A DNA stretch of 64,000 nucleotides from Mastigias papua (GCA_964019165.1 OZ025283.1:5484001-5548000), one strand, 5' to 3'. Positions 1 to 12,540 are shown, counted from the stretch's first letter. The notes: a model not told the origin generated them from the sequence alone. Numbers and translations: made by a program.

Positions 1-63
1 AATAGTCGAACCAATTATAGAGTGCAGACAAGTATCGTGATGCGTGCTGCGCAGTCTATCTAT

Positions 64-646
64 GGGACCATACATATATGACGTCGGAAAAAAGGGGGAG
101 GGGTACGATGAGTTTAAGGCTTTTTTAGATGTTGCAGAGAAGGAGGGGAGGGGGTCTTTGAGAATTTAGACGTCCCTTTTCTCTCTTTTTATTTTACATT
201 CAAAACTTTTTTCCAAAAGTAAATCATTGCCATACTTTCCTCCAAGCAAAACTAAACAAGTATTACAAGAATATTCCTATGCGCATAACACCTGGCCCTT
301 GATTTAGGCCTGCCTAGCTTTATGCCACCGGTCCCTCATCACTTAGCCATACCTAGTCTAGCTCTTCCTCTTTAGTGGAGTTTAGTTATCTCAACTACTA
401 GAAACTATCATATTTCATTTAGTTAAAACATGCCCTACAATTGATACTACCTGTCAACTATACTATCTTCTTAGTGACAAATTTAATCTCTTTATTGGTC
501 ATTTTCATTTTGTTTGGGTATCAGGAGGGGGGCAGCAGTTTAGTAATCGTGAAGAGGAGGTGTATGGATTTAGGACTATGCCAGACAAGGGGGAGGGGGT
601 GTTAAAAATTGCGAGTTTTTCCTAGACGTCATAAATGTATGGTCCC
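64..646. mobile_element. Non-autonomous DNA transposon (MITE) with about 22 bp terminal inverted repeats
   Basis: The ends read GGGACCATACATATATGACG at the left and, inverted, GGGACCATACATTTATGACG at the right, continuing to a shared GACGTC. TAT stands directly outside both ends (61-63 and 647-649), fitting a 3 bp target duplication; CTATG is an alternative 5 bp reading if the ends are set one base in. The interior has no coding capacity, with G-rich and C-rich blocks just inside each end. A decayed relative starts near 6155 in ETHE1 intron 6. Confidence 0.7.
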
Positions 647-650
647 TATG

Positions 651-2370
651 TATTCAAACGTAAAGTCAGCCTTTTCGCAAATTTGTCAGTTTCATTTCAT
701 TTCATTTTACATTCTGTATACACGGTAACTTGGTCAGCTAAGGCTGCTTTCAGGGGGGTCTAGACAAAACATTACAATTTTCAATAAACACGTAATTAGC
801 ATTTAAGTACAATGAAATTAAATCGCCTAATTACAAGGCTAGAATAAGGTAGAAATAAATACATCCTTGCTTTTCAACGAAGTCAATTGTACTTCCTCTT
901 TCTAGGAGTCACGTTTCTATTCTACGAGGTAGGTGCAGTGCCTTTGAGCTGCCACACCTTCTCAACAGTACTGAAAGAAATATAATTACCTTTAGTGCTT
1001 TAATATTTTGTTAGAGTACTAGTTTTATTGTTATCTTTTGCTACGTCATATTTCGTAACGTTCGGTTTGTGTTCATGTTCGTTCCGTCTCCAATTGTCTC
1101 GCCTTCTATATTTTGTGTTACTACTTCATTTATCTCCACATTTACTGCTCCCATCCTTTTGTTCTAAGTGTTTTAAGTTGTTAATACAATGTGCATAAGT
1201 TGTCCATGTGATATCTGTAATGTAATTGTTTGTAACGGCAGTCCTGTTTCAGTTACCGTTCGGTAGGGCGTGTTCGAGTTGCCATGAATAATAGCTGACA
1301 TGAAGTTGTCGTTACATACAGTCTCTATCGAAATCGTGTTCGTGTTACCGTTTTTGAGTCAACGTTGTCTTAGATTCCCGTGTAAAACGTTAGCTGCTTT
1401 ACATTTGTGCCTTTATTGGGTAGCAATTGGAATGCTTAAACTACTGGTCATCCAGTGGCCCAGTTAGCTAATCCGCCCATGCACGCCAATTCCAAGTGCC
1501 TCATAGACGAACGAACATTATTCTATACCAAAGCACGTGGTCCTAATGGCTGTGGTCAGTCAAAATCCTCCAGCATGTGATTGGTTGCGCCTCCTCCCCA
1601 GGGACGCTGGAAGCACAATAGTGCAGGGGGGCTAAAGGTTGGAGAAGGACACTTGTACTAATAATGACGTCATAATGTCGTCAGAATTTTAATTTAAGTT
1701 TTGCTTTTCATAAACATTACTCTTATTCAAGAGCTTGAGAGAAGAGTATATGTAACCAGACAATAGAGGAAAAGCCTATAAATAGACAGCATGTGAAGGG
1801 CACTTTTTGTCTCCCCTGCCCCCATTATCCAAGGGCATAGGGCGCTGCCCCCTTTCGCTAGTACTTCAATGTTTCATTTCTATGTTGAAATTTTAGAGCA
1901 GGTCAATCTGTAGTGAGACACTTTTCAAAGCATGATGGTGTTTTTATTCATTTTTTGTTTTTCCTCATATTCTTTCCATACTCGTGCTTATTCAGACAGC
2001 ATACCTTTTATCAATAGGGAGCGAATGCCCCCCTCGCCCCCTCTTGCTACGCCGCTGACATTCAAACGCTATTGTTGGTAAACAGCGTCCTCGCCTTTCT
2101 TTTCTCATTGACATTCGAAGAATATAAGAAGGTGGAGTCCTAGCTTGCTTTACTGCGCATGAGCTACAGATGTTTCGTACGAAATGGCAGGCCAAAGGAC
2201 AAACCAGGATGTCCAAGGTCATCAAACGGCCACTTTCGTGTAAAAAGGAAGTGAAGGAAGTCCTTGAAATACGAAAATGGGCGTAGGGTGGTAGTGGACA
2301 CGCATGCGCAAGGAACAACCATAACAAATCATCGGCGACTTTACTATACTCCAGTGTATACGGATGAGAA
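651..2370. other. Non-coding stretch upstream of ETHE1
   Basis: No exon was recognised. Near 2014-2054 a C-rich segment ends in GCTACGCCGCTG, which resembles the right end of hAT-type MITEs (compare 43434-43446), but no matching left end was found. The ETHE1 promoter should lie here; no TATA box could be assigned. Confidence 0.5.
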
Positions 2371-5300
2371 ATGGCCAGTGTAGCAAGACGCAGTGTGTTC
2401 AGACAGGTTTGTATTTTATATTTACTTACACTATAGATCGGTCTATTGCTACTGTTACTTACTTTCAACACAACATAAACGAATATTTGAGTTTGCAGGG
2501 GCAGGGCCGCAGGCATCCCATATCTGCGAGCCTGTATGAGCCAGGCCAGCTAGCTTGAGTAAGTAATAGACCTCTCATGGGCTTATAGGAATTCATGTCC
2601 ACAGCTAGTAGAAGAAACTCGATAAAATGAATGTATGCAATAGAAATTCTGGCGTTGGATATTTAACCATCCTGGAACGATGGCTGCTTGAACTCTATTG
2701 AGACACAATCCAGCCCAATGATTTGGCACCTCTAAACGAGAAACGTTTTGTTTACATTTTCGCACGCTCGTCTCCTACCTGGTGCAGGGTAGCTCCCTTT
2801 TTCACGCTGTAGTCCAAACTGCACGTATTGCAGCCGTGGTAACTTGCTACACATTTTTAAAGTGTTTAAGCTTGGAATCACCTTTTCAGTCTATTGCTAC
2901 TATTCAACTACCTGAGTTCGAAAACGCCTTGCATTTGTCCAAAGTATTTAATGGACAGATGACACGTGATCAAGTGCTTCTATTTGCTTGTAATCAATGT
3001 GCATGGACGATATCAATAAATTTATTTAACAATGAACGCTTTTGTTTGTAGTAAGTTTGCAAACTGCCCTATCTGATTGAATAAACAATAGTAGGGCCCA
3101 GTGCTATAGGCTATGTCTCATTGTTTATAGAAGCAACGTTTGCCGGACGCCTTGCATTTCATCCCTTATTGGATTTCTTATGTGATTAGGGAGCAGTCAT
3201 TATTTATGGCCGGGGTGGGGACTGAAGAGAAAGTGGCATGTGACCTCAAAAAAATTTTACCCCACCATTTGTTAAAGTCAAATTTTCCTTACCCCACCGA
3301 AGGATAATGGTAAAATTAGGGTGCAGTTATGCTTAAATATGGTATATGTTTTTATGCTACCCCTGTGGTCAAAAATTATTCTTCTACCCCACATAGCACA
3401 GCTTATTTTTTCAGTTACCCCACCATTTTATCTTCAGTCCCTACCCCGGTCATAAATAATGACTGCTCCCTTATCAAGTTGAGAATATACATCTTGTATG
3501 ACAATATTTCTTTTAACACAACAGCTGTTTGACATTGAGTCCTGGACATATACATATCTCCTTGGATGTCAAAAAACAGGAGAGGCTGTTCTCATTGACC
3601 CAGTTGATAAGCAGGTATGTCCATTCCAAGAACAACAATATTACTGCCAGGGCCACATTTACCAATAGACCAATGAGCACAGGCCAGGTCCCTAATATTC
3701 TTAATGCTAGGGGGCCCCATGCAAAACCTTGTCAAGTCCTATGAAGTACTTTTGAGCCCAGTCTTTGTTTAAATTACATATTGATGATGAAATGGTACCA
3801 TTCTTTGATAGTACCTGAAAAAGTGCACAAGCCCCATTTTATGTCTAGCAAAAGAGTTTTGAAAATTTTTTAGGTATGTTTCATGGGGCACTGTCAGTTT
3901 TGGGCCTAGGGCCCCAATAGGCTTGAATGAACCCATGCTGTTTGTGCAAGATGAATTTTTTATTGGTTTATTTATTCAAAGGGAGCTATTAACTTGTCTT
4001 TTCTGTATTTGGCTAATATTACTATAGTGTGAATTCCATTGGTTTCTAGGTTGAACGGGATTTGAAATATGTTCAGGAACTTGGCTTAACTCTTAAATAT
4101 GCCAGTAAGTTTAATTCGTTTTTCATACATTATGTTACCTGAAGGCCAGTGTTATAGAAGCAAGGCAAAAGACTGAGAGAAAGCAGGGAGGCTGGCTGCG
4201 CCCCTTTTGCTTCATGTTGAGACTTTCAGCCCCACAAGTTATCTGGACATCAATTTCTATGATATAGTATGTACTTATAATTAGCTATTTTTTCTTCTAT
4301 TGAACCAGTTGATATGTAGGTTTGTGAATTATGCACATAAATGCTTTTTTCCCATAGTTTTCTGCTCCCTCACCCCCTTCCCCTCTACCACAAAATCTCT
4401 TATAAAGCTTCTGACATTGCTACTTGATTTCTGCAATATCATGAAATCCGTGATATTTCTTTTTACTTATTTTAGTGTATTTTGCACTGAAATGCTGTAA
4501 ATGTTGTCTTTAATAATATGGTGGTGGATTAAAGCTATGAAAGCTGGTTTCTATGTATTACACTACTACAGCTTGTCCCCAACAAGCTCACACATCCACA
4601 ACAAGCTCTCATCTTCTGTTTATTCATTGTGAGATCCACACAAGAAAAATATGCCCTTGAGAGAAGAACAATTGTAGCTTTGGACTGCACCTTGCACTCA
4701 GTACAAAGCAATGTGGCCTTACAGAATGCAAGACTGCTGAACACAAGCACCAGCCCTCACAAACAGCACCACAATCAAACATAGGTATTTGTTAAGATGT
4801 CACAAACAATCTCTCCTTTAGTGCACCGCTGTATAAAAAATTTAGTTGTACACTGACTTCTTTTTGGGGCACAAATCATTGTCTGTGTTGTCAATCAGTT
4901 GGTTGTATTTCTTGTCTTTTTCATAGTCAAATGTTGAAAATTTCTTTTCTTGCTTTGTCAGTTAATACACATTGTCATGCTGATCATATAACTGGGAGTG
5001 GAATTTTGAAGACACTTGTCTCATGTCAAAGTATTATATCAGCAAAAGCTGGTGCTAAGGCAGACATTCTTCTCAATGATGGAGATATGATCAAATTTGG
5101 AGAGCAGGTGGGTTTTGAATAGGTGTTGGTGTAGGCATGCAGGATATTGGAATGCCCTTGAAAGTGATCATTCTAGTGTGTCACATTTTCAGAACATCTG
5201 AATGTACCTTCTTGTTTCATTATGCCATTTGCTTCTCAGAGCAGCAGCATTTCTACTATCTAAACCTTTATTACATATCATCATATTTTTCATCACTTTG

Positions 5301-8300
5301 TTTCGTTCTTTTAAACTCTTCCTGGATTGTTCTTCTGTGGTTTTAGGTTCTTGAAGCAAGATCTACTCCTGGACATACTGATGGTAAGATGGAACTTTTG
5401 CAAGTATCTTTGAACCAGAATTTTAGAGTTTGTGCTTTTTATCTACTTTACGTGTATTTAAACTCGCGCAGTATTATATTGCACGCACTCTTTTGTGCGT
5501 GAAGTTGAGTACTGCGCGAAAATTCGTACACAAAAATTCGAAAATTCGTGCGCGAAAAGACACTAAACTCAGCACCATCAGACCTCTGCATGCGAAGTGG
5601 ATTACCTCTTTCTTCGATTACATACAGAGCAACAAATTTATCGTGAAAAATAACTGGGAGAGATGCAGCTTTTTAAGTGTGAAGATCGATTTATGGAAAT
5701 TGAAATTCAAATAGAATAAAAAGGGTGATATTTGAATGGAACGATGGATTGTCATTGTAATTTTTTGACAGAAAACAGGTTGTAGCCTTTGATTTTTATT
5801 TAATTTTAGTGTGCTTGCCTGCATTTAAGGTGCGCCAATTTAAATCCCCGGAAATATATCGATTTTCGGTCCGCGAATTTAAACCACACTAATTCAGGCC
5901 CGCGCGCAATATAGCACCGCACGAATTCAAATTCTAATAATATCTTTCATTAAATGAAAAGTACACTTGGTGTATGTTTTTTAGGCTGCATGACTTTTAT
6001 CGATGTCTTCAACAAACGTGCGTTCACTGGTGATGCCTTGCTCATTCGGGCATGTGGGAGAACAGATTTTCAGCAAGGTACATATACAATGTCCTCGAAA
6101 GTGATTACTCTGCTCAGTACAGTATGGAGGTCATTAGCTATTTGAAAGTTGCATTATTAGGGATCATACATTTATGAGATCTAAAGCTATTTTAGTAATG
6201 TTTGATCCCCTTCCTCCCTTGTTGGGCATAGTCTAAATTCTATGCACCCCCTCCTTTACGACGTCTAAACTGTTTTACCAACCCCCCCCCCCGCCACACT
6301 CAACATAAAGCAACCAGAGAAAACATTAAATCTGTTACAAAGAAACTGGACTGCAATAGGACTGAGAGTACCAAGCTAGTAATGCACCCCCTCCTTTACG
6401 ACGTCTAAACTGTTTTACCAACCCCCCCCCCGCCACCCTCAACATAAAGCAACCAGGGAAAACATTAAATCTGTTACAAAGAAACTGGACTGCAATAGGA
6501 CTGAGAGTACCAAGCTAGTAATGAGAATTTACATGAGCATTTTGCTTACATCTTTGAACATGGCAGTAATGAACTACAAAAACTTCTACAAAATCTTTTT
6601 GGACTCATCGTTTTGTCAAATAGGCTGTTGACTAAGTTGTTAAATGTCAAAGAGCCGCATGTAATTCACAAGCCTCTGTGTGGCCACCCCTGACTTGGTA
6701 TGTAATGATTTTTGAAATGTGTTTTTTGGAATTATTAGCGGAGACATTACAATTTATTTTCTGTTTATGATATTTTCACTTAGTTTCATATCTTTATCGT
6801 CGTTCCCATAAATGTTTAGCTGTCTAGCCGTTCCTTCTCATTTTTCTCTTATATTTTATCCTGAGCTGTTGTTATTAATATCACCATAGTACAAAAGTGT
6901 TTCTGTACAAAACTACAAAAAATGTCCAGACCTTTTATGATTAGCACTTGGAAAGGTATACAGTAGCTCATTATCATAATAATAAAAGTTAATTTACAAA
7001 TTCACAGCACAGGACATCAACATTATGATCGAGAGTAGTAGGCCTATACATATAAATACACAAGCACAATAATTTACACTAGTCATTGAGATAAGAGTGA
7101 ATATTAGTCAGTTATTGTCGCAAAAAAAGGAGTCCTAGAATGAAAGTGAACTATTCCTGTGTGTATAGCAGCAAGTTTCTTGCTTTGTTTGAAAGATCCT
7201 CCGATATTTTGACTGAGTGCTCTTTGTAACCAAAATGACATTGACGTCATATTTGACAGGCGAAAACACTTTTTTAACAATTTTAGTCCTTTTATATGAA
7301 GCCACGATTTTTTGATGAACTTCATTTGATTCTCTCTGTTACTCAAAAGATTAATTAGTCAAAAAACCTAGTTTTCTCTCAACTCCTTCCTTCTTTCTTC
7401 TTATCATTGCCATTCCTTTAATGGAGCTACTTCACATTAAATTTCTTCCCCTTTTCTATCCGTCATCATATTTCCTATTCTTGATCTATTTCACACTCAA
7501 CTTCTCACTTCCTGCTTATAATCTCCGTTCTTATACGGAATCTATGTCGCATCCAACTTTTTACTTCTTTCTACCTGTCATCGCCTTTTCTTTGCTTGAC
7601 CTCTTTCACCCTCGACTTTTTCATTTTTTATGCATGTCAACATCTTTCCTGCTTTGGATCTATATACCCTCCACTTATCTTTCACACTTCCCCTATTCTA
7701 TGTCTGTCTTTGGCTTTTTTGCTACCAGCTCTCTTTCATAAGTGAAGTATGTCCCAAACAATTGGATTTGTTCTTCGACGCCACCTTTATTCCCACTAAT
7801 GCAGCGAATCTCATCCGCCGTCACAAGGATTCGCAAACAGTACTAAGAAGTTAAATTTATCTTTTCTAGCAAGAAAACTAAACTGTTTTTTTAATTCCTT
7901 ATTCCGAAGTACATTTTAGCATTTTTTGTGCAGGTGACCCGAGGCAGTTGTATGATTCCGTGCATGAGAGAATTCTCACCTTGCCATCTGAGTTTCTTCT
8001 TTATCCAGCTCATGATTACAAAGGTAAAATTTTTGTGAGCTTTTTCTGCATCTTCAGCCTGGAAAAATCCCATGCAATTTGGATCTACCTAGAAGTTCAA
8101 TTAAACGACTGCTCTTTTTGATTGCTTGGCATTTCATTTCTTTGCAGCTCATTTTATTGATAGCAACAGAATAATGTTTTCCACTTTTTATCACCTGTTT
8201 GACTTCTGCTGCATGGATTTTATTGACGGGCAAGTAAAGGTTGATGTGCGCTGATAATTGTTCTCTGCTTTCCAGAGATAGGGTACAGTGATATAGAAAC

Positions 8301-10426
8301 ACAACGGAAATCACACAGTGTTTGTGCTTCAGATAGGAAGCTACTAATAATCTTAAGTTGTGGGAGCACATTTTCCACAATAGGAAAATACAGTTGCTGT
8401 AGATCAACGAAGAAGTAAGACGAGGAAATTGATGGAAAGACTGAGAAATAAACTCAAAGAGGATGGAAGATATGGGTAATGATGCTGGGTGTTATGTCGT
8501 AATGAATATATAGCCAGCTAAGAAAGATAGAGCTGATGAAGAATACCAACCCTTGAGATTGAGGGGTCTACAAAACTCGATTGCCCACGCTTTAACCCAG
8601 ACGTATATATAATCATGGGAGAAAGACTACTGAACAGCAACGGCATTGAAAATTTAGGGAAGAAGGAGATCAAGGAGACTGAGATGAAGGGGGACATTGG
8701 CATTTTGACTGTGTCATAGAAAACTTTTGATTGAAGGGATCCCTAACTGAAGCTGAGCATGAATGATGGTCTTGATCACGAATGGCAACTTTGCTAGAAT
8801 CTCGAAAATAGGCATGTAAGAATGGGAATGAACAGTAGCTCAAGAGCACATTGAAAGATACGCAATGTTATGGAAAATGCACTAGTTATATACCAAGGTA
8901 TATAGTTAGAAACGGGAAGGACGTATCAGTGGATGGTTTTCTTGTATTGGGGATAATAAGTTATCATTCATTCTTCTTAGCTACTTGACCATAATGACAT
9001 TCACTTTACAGTATGACACAGTATCGGAACTGAGATAGATTAGGGCTAGTTTATATATTCAAATGTATGAATTCTTGCCTTTCGATAGTTTTATCGACAT
9101 TGTTTTTATTTTGTCATCATCCACATTGATTATAGGGTGCAGTGTAACAAGTGTTGAAGAGGAGAAGGCATACAATCCACGACTTACAAAATCAAAAGAG
9201 GAGTTTGTGAAAATAATGGAAAATCTTGGTTTGGCAAGACCAAAGAAGATAGGTTGGCTATAATCGACTCAGTTTATTGTCTTTGCTATAATTCAACGTT
9301 AGTTAGTTGCCCTTGAATCAAACTTACGTAGCATGTAAATTCTGTCTACCTTTAAGTAACTATCTACTGATTTTCATAGTGGGAAAGGCGTACTTTCTAG
9401 CACTATATATAATCCATTCCAGAGCCGATGCTTTTGATGAATGCAAAGGTGAAGGCCTCTCCTATTAGATTGTCTGTGGACAGATCTGAATGCTAGACTT
9501 TTATTATTTTGAATTTTCAACAGATCTTTTCAATTCAGCAAAAGGGCAACTGCCTCGCGAGGGAACTGTCTTCATGTGAATTCTAGTCTTTCTGGTTGCA
9601 AATTCTGCCACTAGACTCATCCCATGCACACTCTCATTCAAGTAAAGCGGGAACATTCTTTAGGCATATTGAAAATCTTTTTTAAACTCATCAGACTGTG
9701 AAACGTCGGATAACGACCGAAAGGTGAACCGAAATATATAAAGCATCTAGTTGACCCTAGATAGCATTGTAGAGTATTGTGAAGATAGCAGTAATTGAGA
9801 GTCTGTTAGAACTACAGAACTTCACTATTACACCAAGCAGGAACAGTTTTTAAGCACACTGAAAAGCCTTTTTCGTCCGACACTCGTCAGATTATAAAAC
9901 GTTGGACAACGACCGAAAGGTGAACTGAAATATATAGCCAGATGCGGATACACGTGATATGACGAGAAATGTGTCTATATGATGCAATCATTGGCCAATT
10001 AGCCCCTATTCACCATTGTTTACTTGAAGAGTCCATGGGGGAAAGTGAAATCTTTTGTTTATACTTAGTTTCACCTTTCGGCCGTTATCCGACGTTTCGT
10101 ACTCTGACGGGTGTTGGACGGAGAAAACTTCCCCGTGTACTTAAAGAATGTTTTCTCTTTTCGAGCTATATTGAAGTTCTGTAGTACCAACAGACTATTA
10201 CCATGGCCTTATTACTACTTCTGCTTTTGTTTTCACATTCTACAGTGGCAAACTTTGTAACAGAAGCCCAGTTTTCGGTTTATTGTTTTTATATCTTTAT
10301 TATATGAAAGTTCTATAAACATATATTGTTATTTCCTTGTTTTAAGATGAGGCACTGCCTTGGAATGTCATGTGTGGTCCTAGCCAGATGGGACAAGTGG
10401 ACAAGGACAAGCAAGATTTTTCTTGA
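2371..10426 (+). CDS. ETHE1: ETHE1 persulfide dioxygenase, nine exons, complete
   Basis: Mitochondrial sulfur dioxygenase: oxidises glutathione persulfide to sulfite in hydrogen sulfide detoxification; metallo-beta-lactamase fold with one iron. Exons read from GT/AG borders and frame continuity: 2371-2406, 3525-3614, 4050-4104, 4962-5107, 5347-5383, 5985-6077, 7934-8023, 9136-9252, 10347-10426 (744 nt, 247 residues plus stop; the human protein is about 254). Visible motifs: HCHADH at residues 64-69, metal ligand His119 in TPGHTDG, Asp138 in FTGDALLIR, Arg147 in GRTDFQQ (the position mutated in human ethylmalonic encephalopathy), His179 in YPAHDY, and a family-typical [13 protein letters not shown] stretch. 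Exon 1 has 12 codons ([12 protein letters not shown]), is basic like a short mitochondrial leader, and its ATG follows GAGAA. Residue 61 (Ile, Val in human) is split across exons 3 and 4. No frameshift or stop is seen, so the gene looks functional. Exon 1 is the least certain part because it is short. Confidence 0.93.
3189..3473. mobile_element. Harbinger-like MITE in ETHE1 intron 1
   Basis: Inverted ends GGGAGCAGTCATTATTTATG at the left and the same sequence inverted at the right, extending through CCGGGGT or CCGGGGTAGGGACTGA for roughly 38 bases with few mismatches. TTA flanks both ends, matching the TWA target duplication of PIF/Harbinger elements. It is 285 bp, non-coding, and contains repeated CCCCACC motifs. 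Superfamily is inferred from target duplication and end sequence. Confidence 0.8.
3640..3930. repeat. Possible repeat in ETHE1 intron 2
   Basis: CCAGGGCCACATTTACCAAT on the left and GGGCCTAGGGCCCCAATAGG on the right look like the GGCCC-rich ends seen in widespread DNA elements, but the two do not form a clean inverted repeat here and no target duplication is visible. Confidence 0.3.
5458..5930. mobile_element. CpG-rich inverted-repeat element in ETHE1 intron 5
   Basis: The left end carries GCGCAGTATTATATTGCACG and the right end, inverted, GTGCGGTGCTATATTGCGCG, about 75 percent matched over some 25 bases. Both ends are rich in CG dinucleotides (GCGCGAAAATTCG motifs) in otherwise CpG-poor DNA. 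The element has no coding potential and occupies most of the intron between exons 5 and 6. Confidence 0.55.
6155..6530. repeat. Decayed MITE with 140 bp tandem duplication in ETHE1 intron 6
   Basis: The left end (GGGATCATACATTTATGAGA) matches the terminal repeat of the 64-646 element, and the following TTGGGCATAGTCTAAATTC block matches that element's interior in inverse order. A unit beginning ATGCACCCCCTCC at 6242 is repeated almost perfectly at 6382 (period 140). Each unit carries GACGTC and a run of about 11 C. The right inverted end is missing. Confidence 0.7.
9646..9745 (-). repeat. Solo arm of the foldback family in ETHE1 intron 8
   Basis: Shares CATTCTTTA..ATTGAAAA, then GAAACGTCGGATAACGACCG and AAAGGTGAAC with the arms of the foldback element at 9800-10196. 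On the minus strand a CTGATGA core is kept, but the following GAA block is lost, so this copy is decayed. Confidence 0.65.
9800..10196. mobile_element. Foldback element with hammerhead-like arms in ETHE1 intron 8
   Basis: Two arms of roughly 130 bases face each other around a 120-base centre. The outer ends pair as AGTCTGTT and CTACAGAACTTCA against TGAAGTTCTGTAG and AACAGACT. The left arm read on the minus strand (9920-9867) holds CCTTTC, then CTGACGA, a GTGTCGGAC stem II candidate, GAA and AAAGG, which is the order of a type III hammerhead core with stem III CCUUU/AAAGG. The right arm on the plus strand (10074-10130) has CTGACGG and a disrupted GAA. No coding capacity. Confidence 0.65.
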
Positions 10427-10783
10427 GAACATTACCAAGTCACACAGACAATATTGATAGTTGACACGGAAAACGGTAGTTCTAGGCATAACGACAATAA
10501 TAGTTGTTTAAGCTGTCTCACTGCACTTTTTATCTAATGCTTATAGTATGACGGGACATATTTTGGTACGCAATATTGAATTTTCCGTATCATATTTGCA
10601 TGCATCAAGATTTCAAGGTCATTTCCCAAACACACCTAATTTGTATATTTCATGTAGAAACATTTAAAGAAATTTTTAAGTAATTGTAGAATTGCAGAAT
10701 CAAACAATCACCATTAAATTACAAATTCTTGCACACATTTGTTTAATCTTCTGTCATTTTCTATTTAACTCCTGTGAAATACA

Positions 10784-10789
10784 AATAAA
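10784..10789 (+). terminator. Candidate poly(A) signal of ETHE1
   Basis: An AATAAA hexamer lies about 360 bases after the ETHE1 stop codon. It is the first exact match I noticed downstream on this strand. AATAAA is common by chance in DNA this AT-rich, so the assignment is tentative. Confidence 0.3.
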
Positions 10790-11949
10790 CACTGGTAGAC
10801 ATTTCGAAAGTTGCATCGTTTATTGATTTTTGTTTCGTGATACGACAGGAAAGATTGGAGACACTTCGTCATGTCATGTGCAAAGATTGAAGACGTTCTA
10901 TCCTGTGCAACAAATTCATCCATGGTAGACAAATGTACTCGAAGCATTTGCAATACAAAGCCGCATGCAAAGCTCTTTGGCAAATCGTCAAACAGAGAAT
11001 TTAGTGCATTGTACACATTTTGGCTCTCCCCAAATCACGTTTATCAAATCTGAGTGTGAACATTACAATATCTATAAGGGATTTAGATTAATAGAGAATG
11101 GGACACTCATCAAGTGAGTGCAATGAGAATAAATCTGATATTATGATATTGCTCGTTTGCCAGACTTTAAAGTATATATGGATAATCTAGCTAAGGCGAA
11201 TTTTATATGAATTTAATCTTTTCCCCTTTTTATCATTATTCAGGCAATTTTAACATTACACCTTGATACATTTTAGGACAAACAATGTGAGAATCACTGA
11301 ACTGAATCATATGACGAAGCTAATGATGAAAGTAGGACTGTATGATTACTTTGGCATCACAGTAGTTACGAATCCGTGTACAAATTATTTGTTCTCGCTG
11401 GTATGGTTGTAGTGGTGGCATCTTTCAGTTTCTGCAATCATGAGCGTAGTCATCCTATTTTGAAACAATTGCAATTAAGAGCACATTCTAGGCGCGGGTA
11501 CTTCCAAGGTTCACTTCTGGTGTCCAGGTTGTTAACTGATATGCATAGAAACTATCTGCCTGATAGAATCCCACAACTAGAACATTATTTAAGTTGGTGA
11601 TCTTATATTTCATTTTGTATAAGAGCGTGTCTACGGCAAATTTATGAGTGCACCAATACACGATTTGCATATTGAAATAAAGTAGTGTTAGAACAATTCC
11701 CAATATGATAAGATGATTGCCTCTAGAAGGAAGATGCGAGCAGGTTGTATCATATGTGAAAACAAAACCACTACTGTAGTCTGCACACAGCTAAAGAACT
11801 GACGAAACACCAAAGTAAAACGAGGTTATAACATGCTATGATGCAATGGCTCGAAAACTAGAAGCATTTATGTCCACTAATAGTTGCTCAAGCAGATATA
11901 TGTTTCAGTTCATTTTTCAAAAATATACTCTTTCACTATTGCTTGAAAA

Positions 11950-12216
11950 TGTTGGAGCATTCTTTAAGAATACTGAAAAGCTTTTTTCGTCTGACTCGTA
12001 AAGAGTATGAAACGTCGTCGGGTAACGACCAAAAGGTAAAACGAAATCTATTTACGTGATCTATTTAGCAAAAAATTTTGCGTGACAAAGGCAAATACTG
12101 TCTGCGACTAGACGTATAGTTGACCAATGGGCACCCATTCACAATTGTTCAGTTGAAGAGTCCAGGAGGCTCCCTTGTGCCTGAGAATATACCCTGTTTT
12201 GTAGTACCAACAGACT
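11950..12216. repeat. Second copy of the foldback family, right arm truncated
   Basis: The left arm matches 9838-9935 (CATTCTTTAAGAATACTGAA, then GAAACGTCGTCGGGTAACGA) and the centre keeps CAGTTGAAGAGTCCA. Only the outermost right end, GTAGTACCAACAGACT, survives, so the inverted arm is deleted. On the minus strand GTCAGACGAAAA keeps a stem II-plus-GAA arrangement. Confidence 0.6.
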
Positions 12217-12540
12217 GTTCACCGATATTGTTTGATGTATCTGTTCTGCTCACATTGAAGAAAGGCTTTTTTGTCCATTACCAAACTATTGCAGAAAATT
12301 GGAATCCTGTGCTAACACCCTGAAAGACCTTCCTAGCAAGTAATGAGATGAGACATTTGAAAGACAAAAACTATGAGGAATAAAACCCACTTTAATATCT
12401 TGCATTATTTTTCAAGTGACAAAACTATAACTTTTTCCGAATACAATTCATAGTTTCAAATGAGTTCCTTCTCATTCTCAGAGTATGTTCAACAGTTGGT
12501 AATATATGACAGTATATTTACAGAAAACCCTACTCAAGTC

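Larger units (their letters stand above)
10427..12540. other. Convergent intergenic region between ETHE1 and TMED
   Basis: The 3' ends of both genes face into this stretch. Apart from the foldback-family copy and the candidate poly(A) signal nothing was recognised. Open frames of 60-80 codons here show no family motif. Confidence 0.5.

Noticed and set aside
7421..7854. Two overlapping frames of 106 and 74 codons in ETHE1 intron 6
   Set aside because: Pyrimidine-rich, low-complexity intron sequence; the peptide is Phe/Leu/Ser-rich with no motif.
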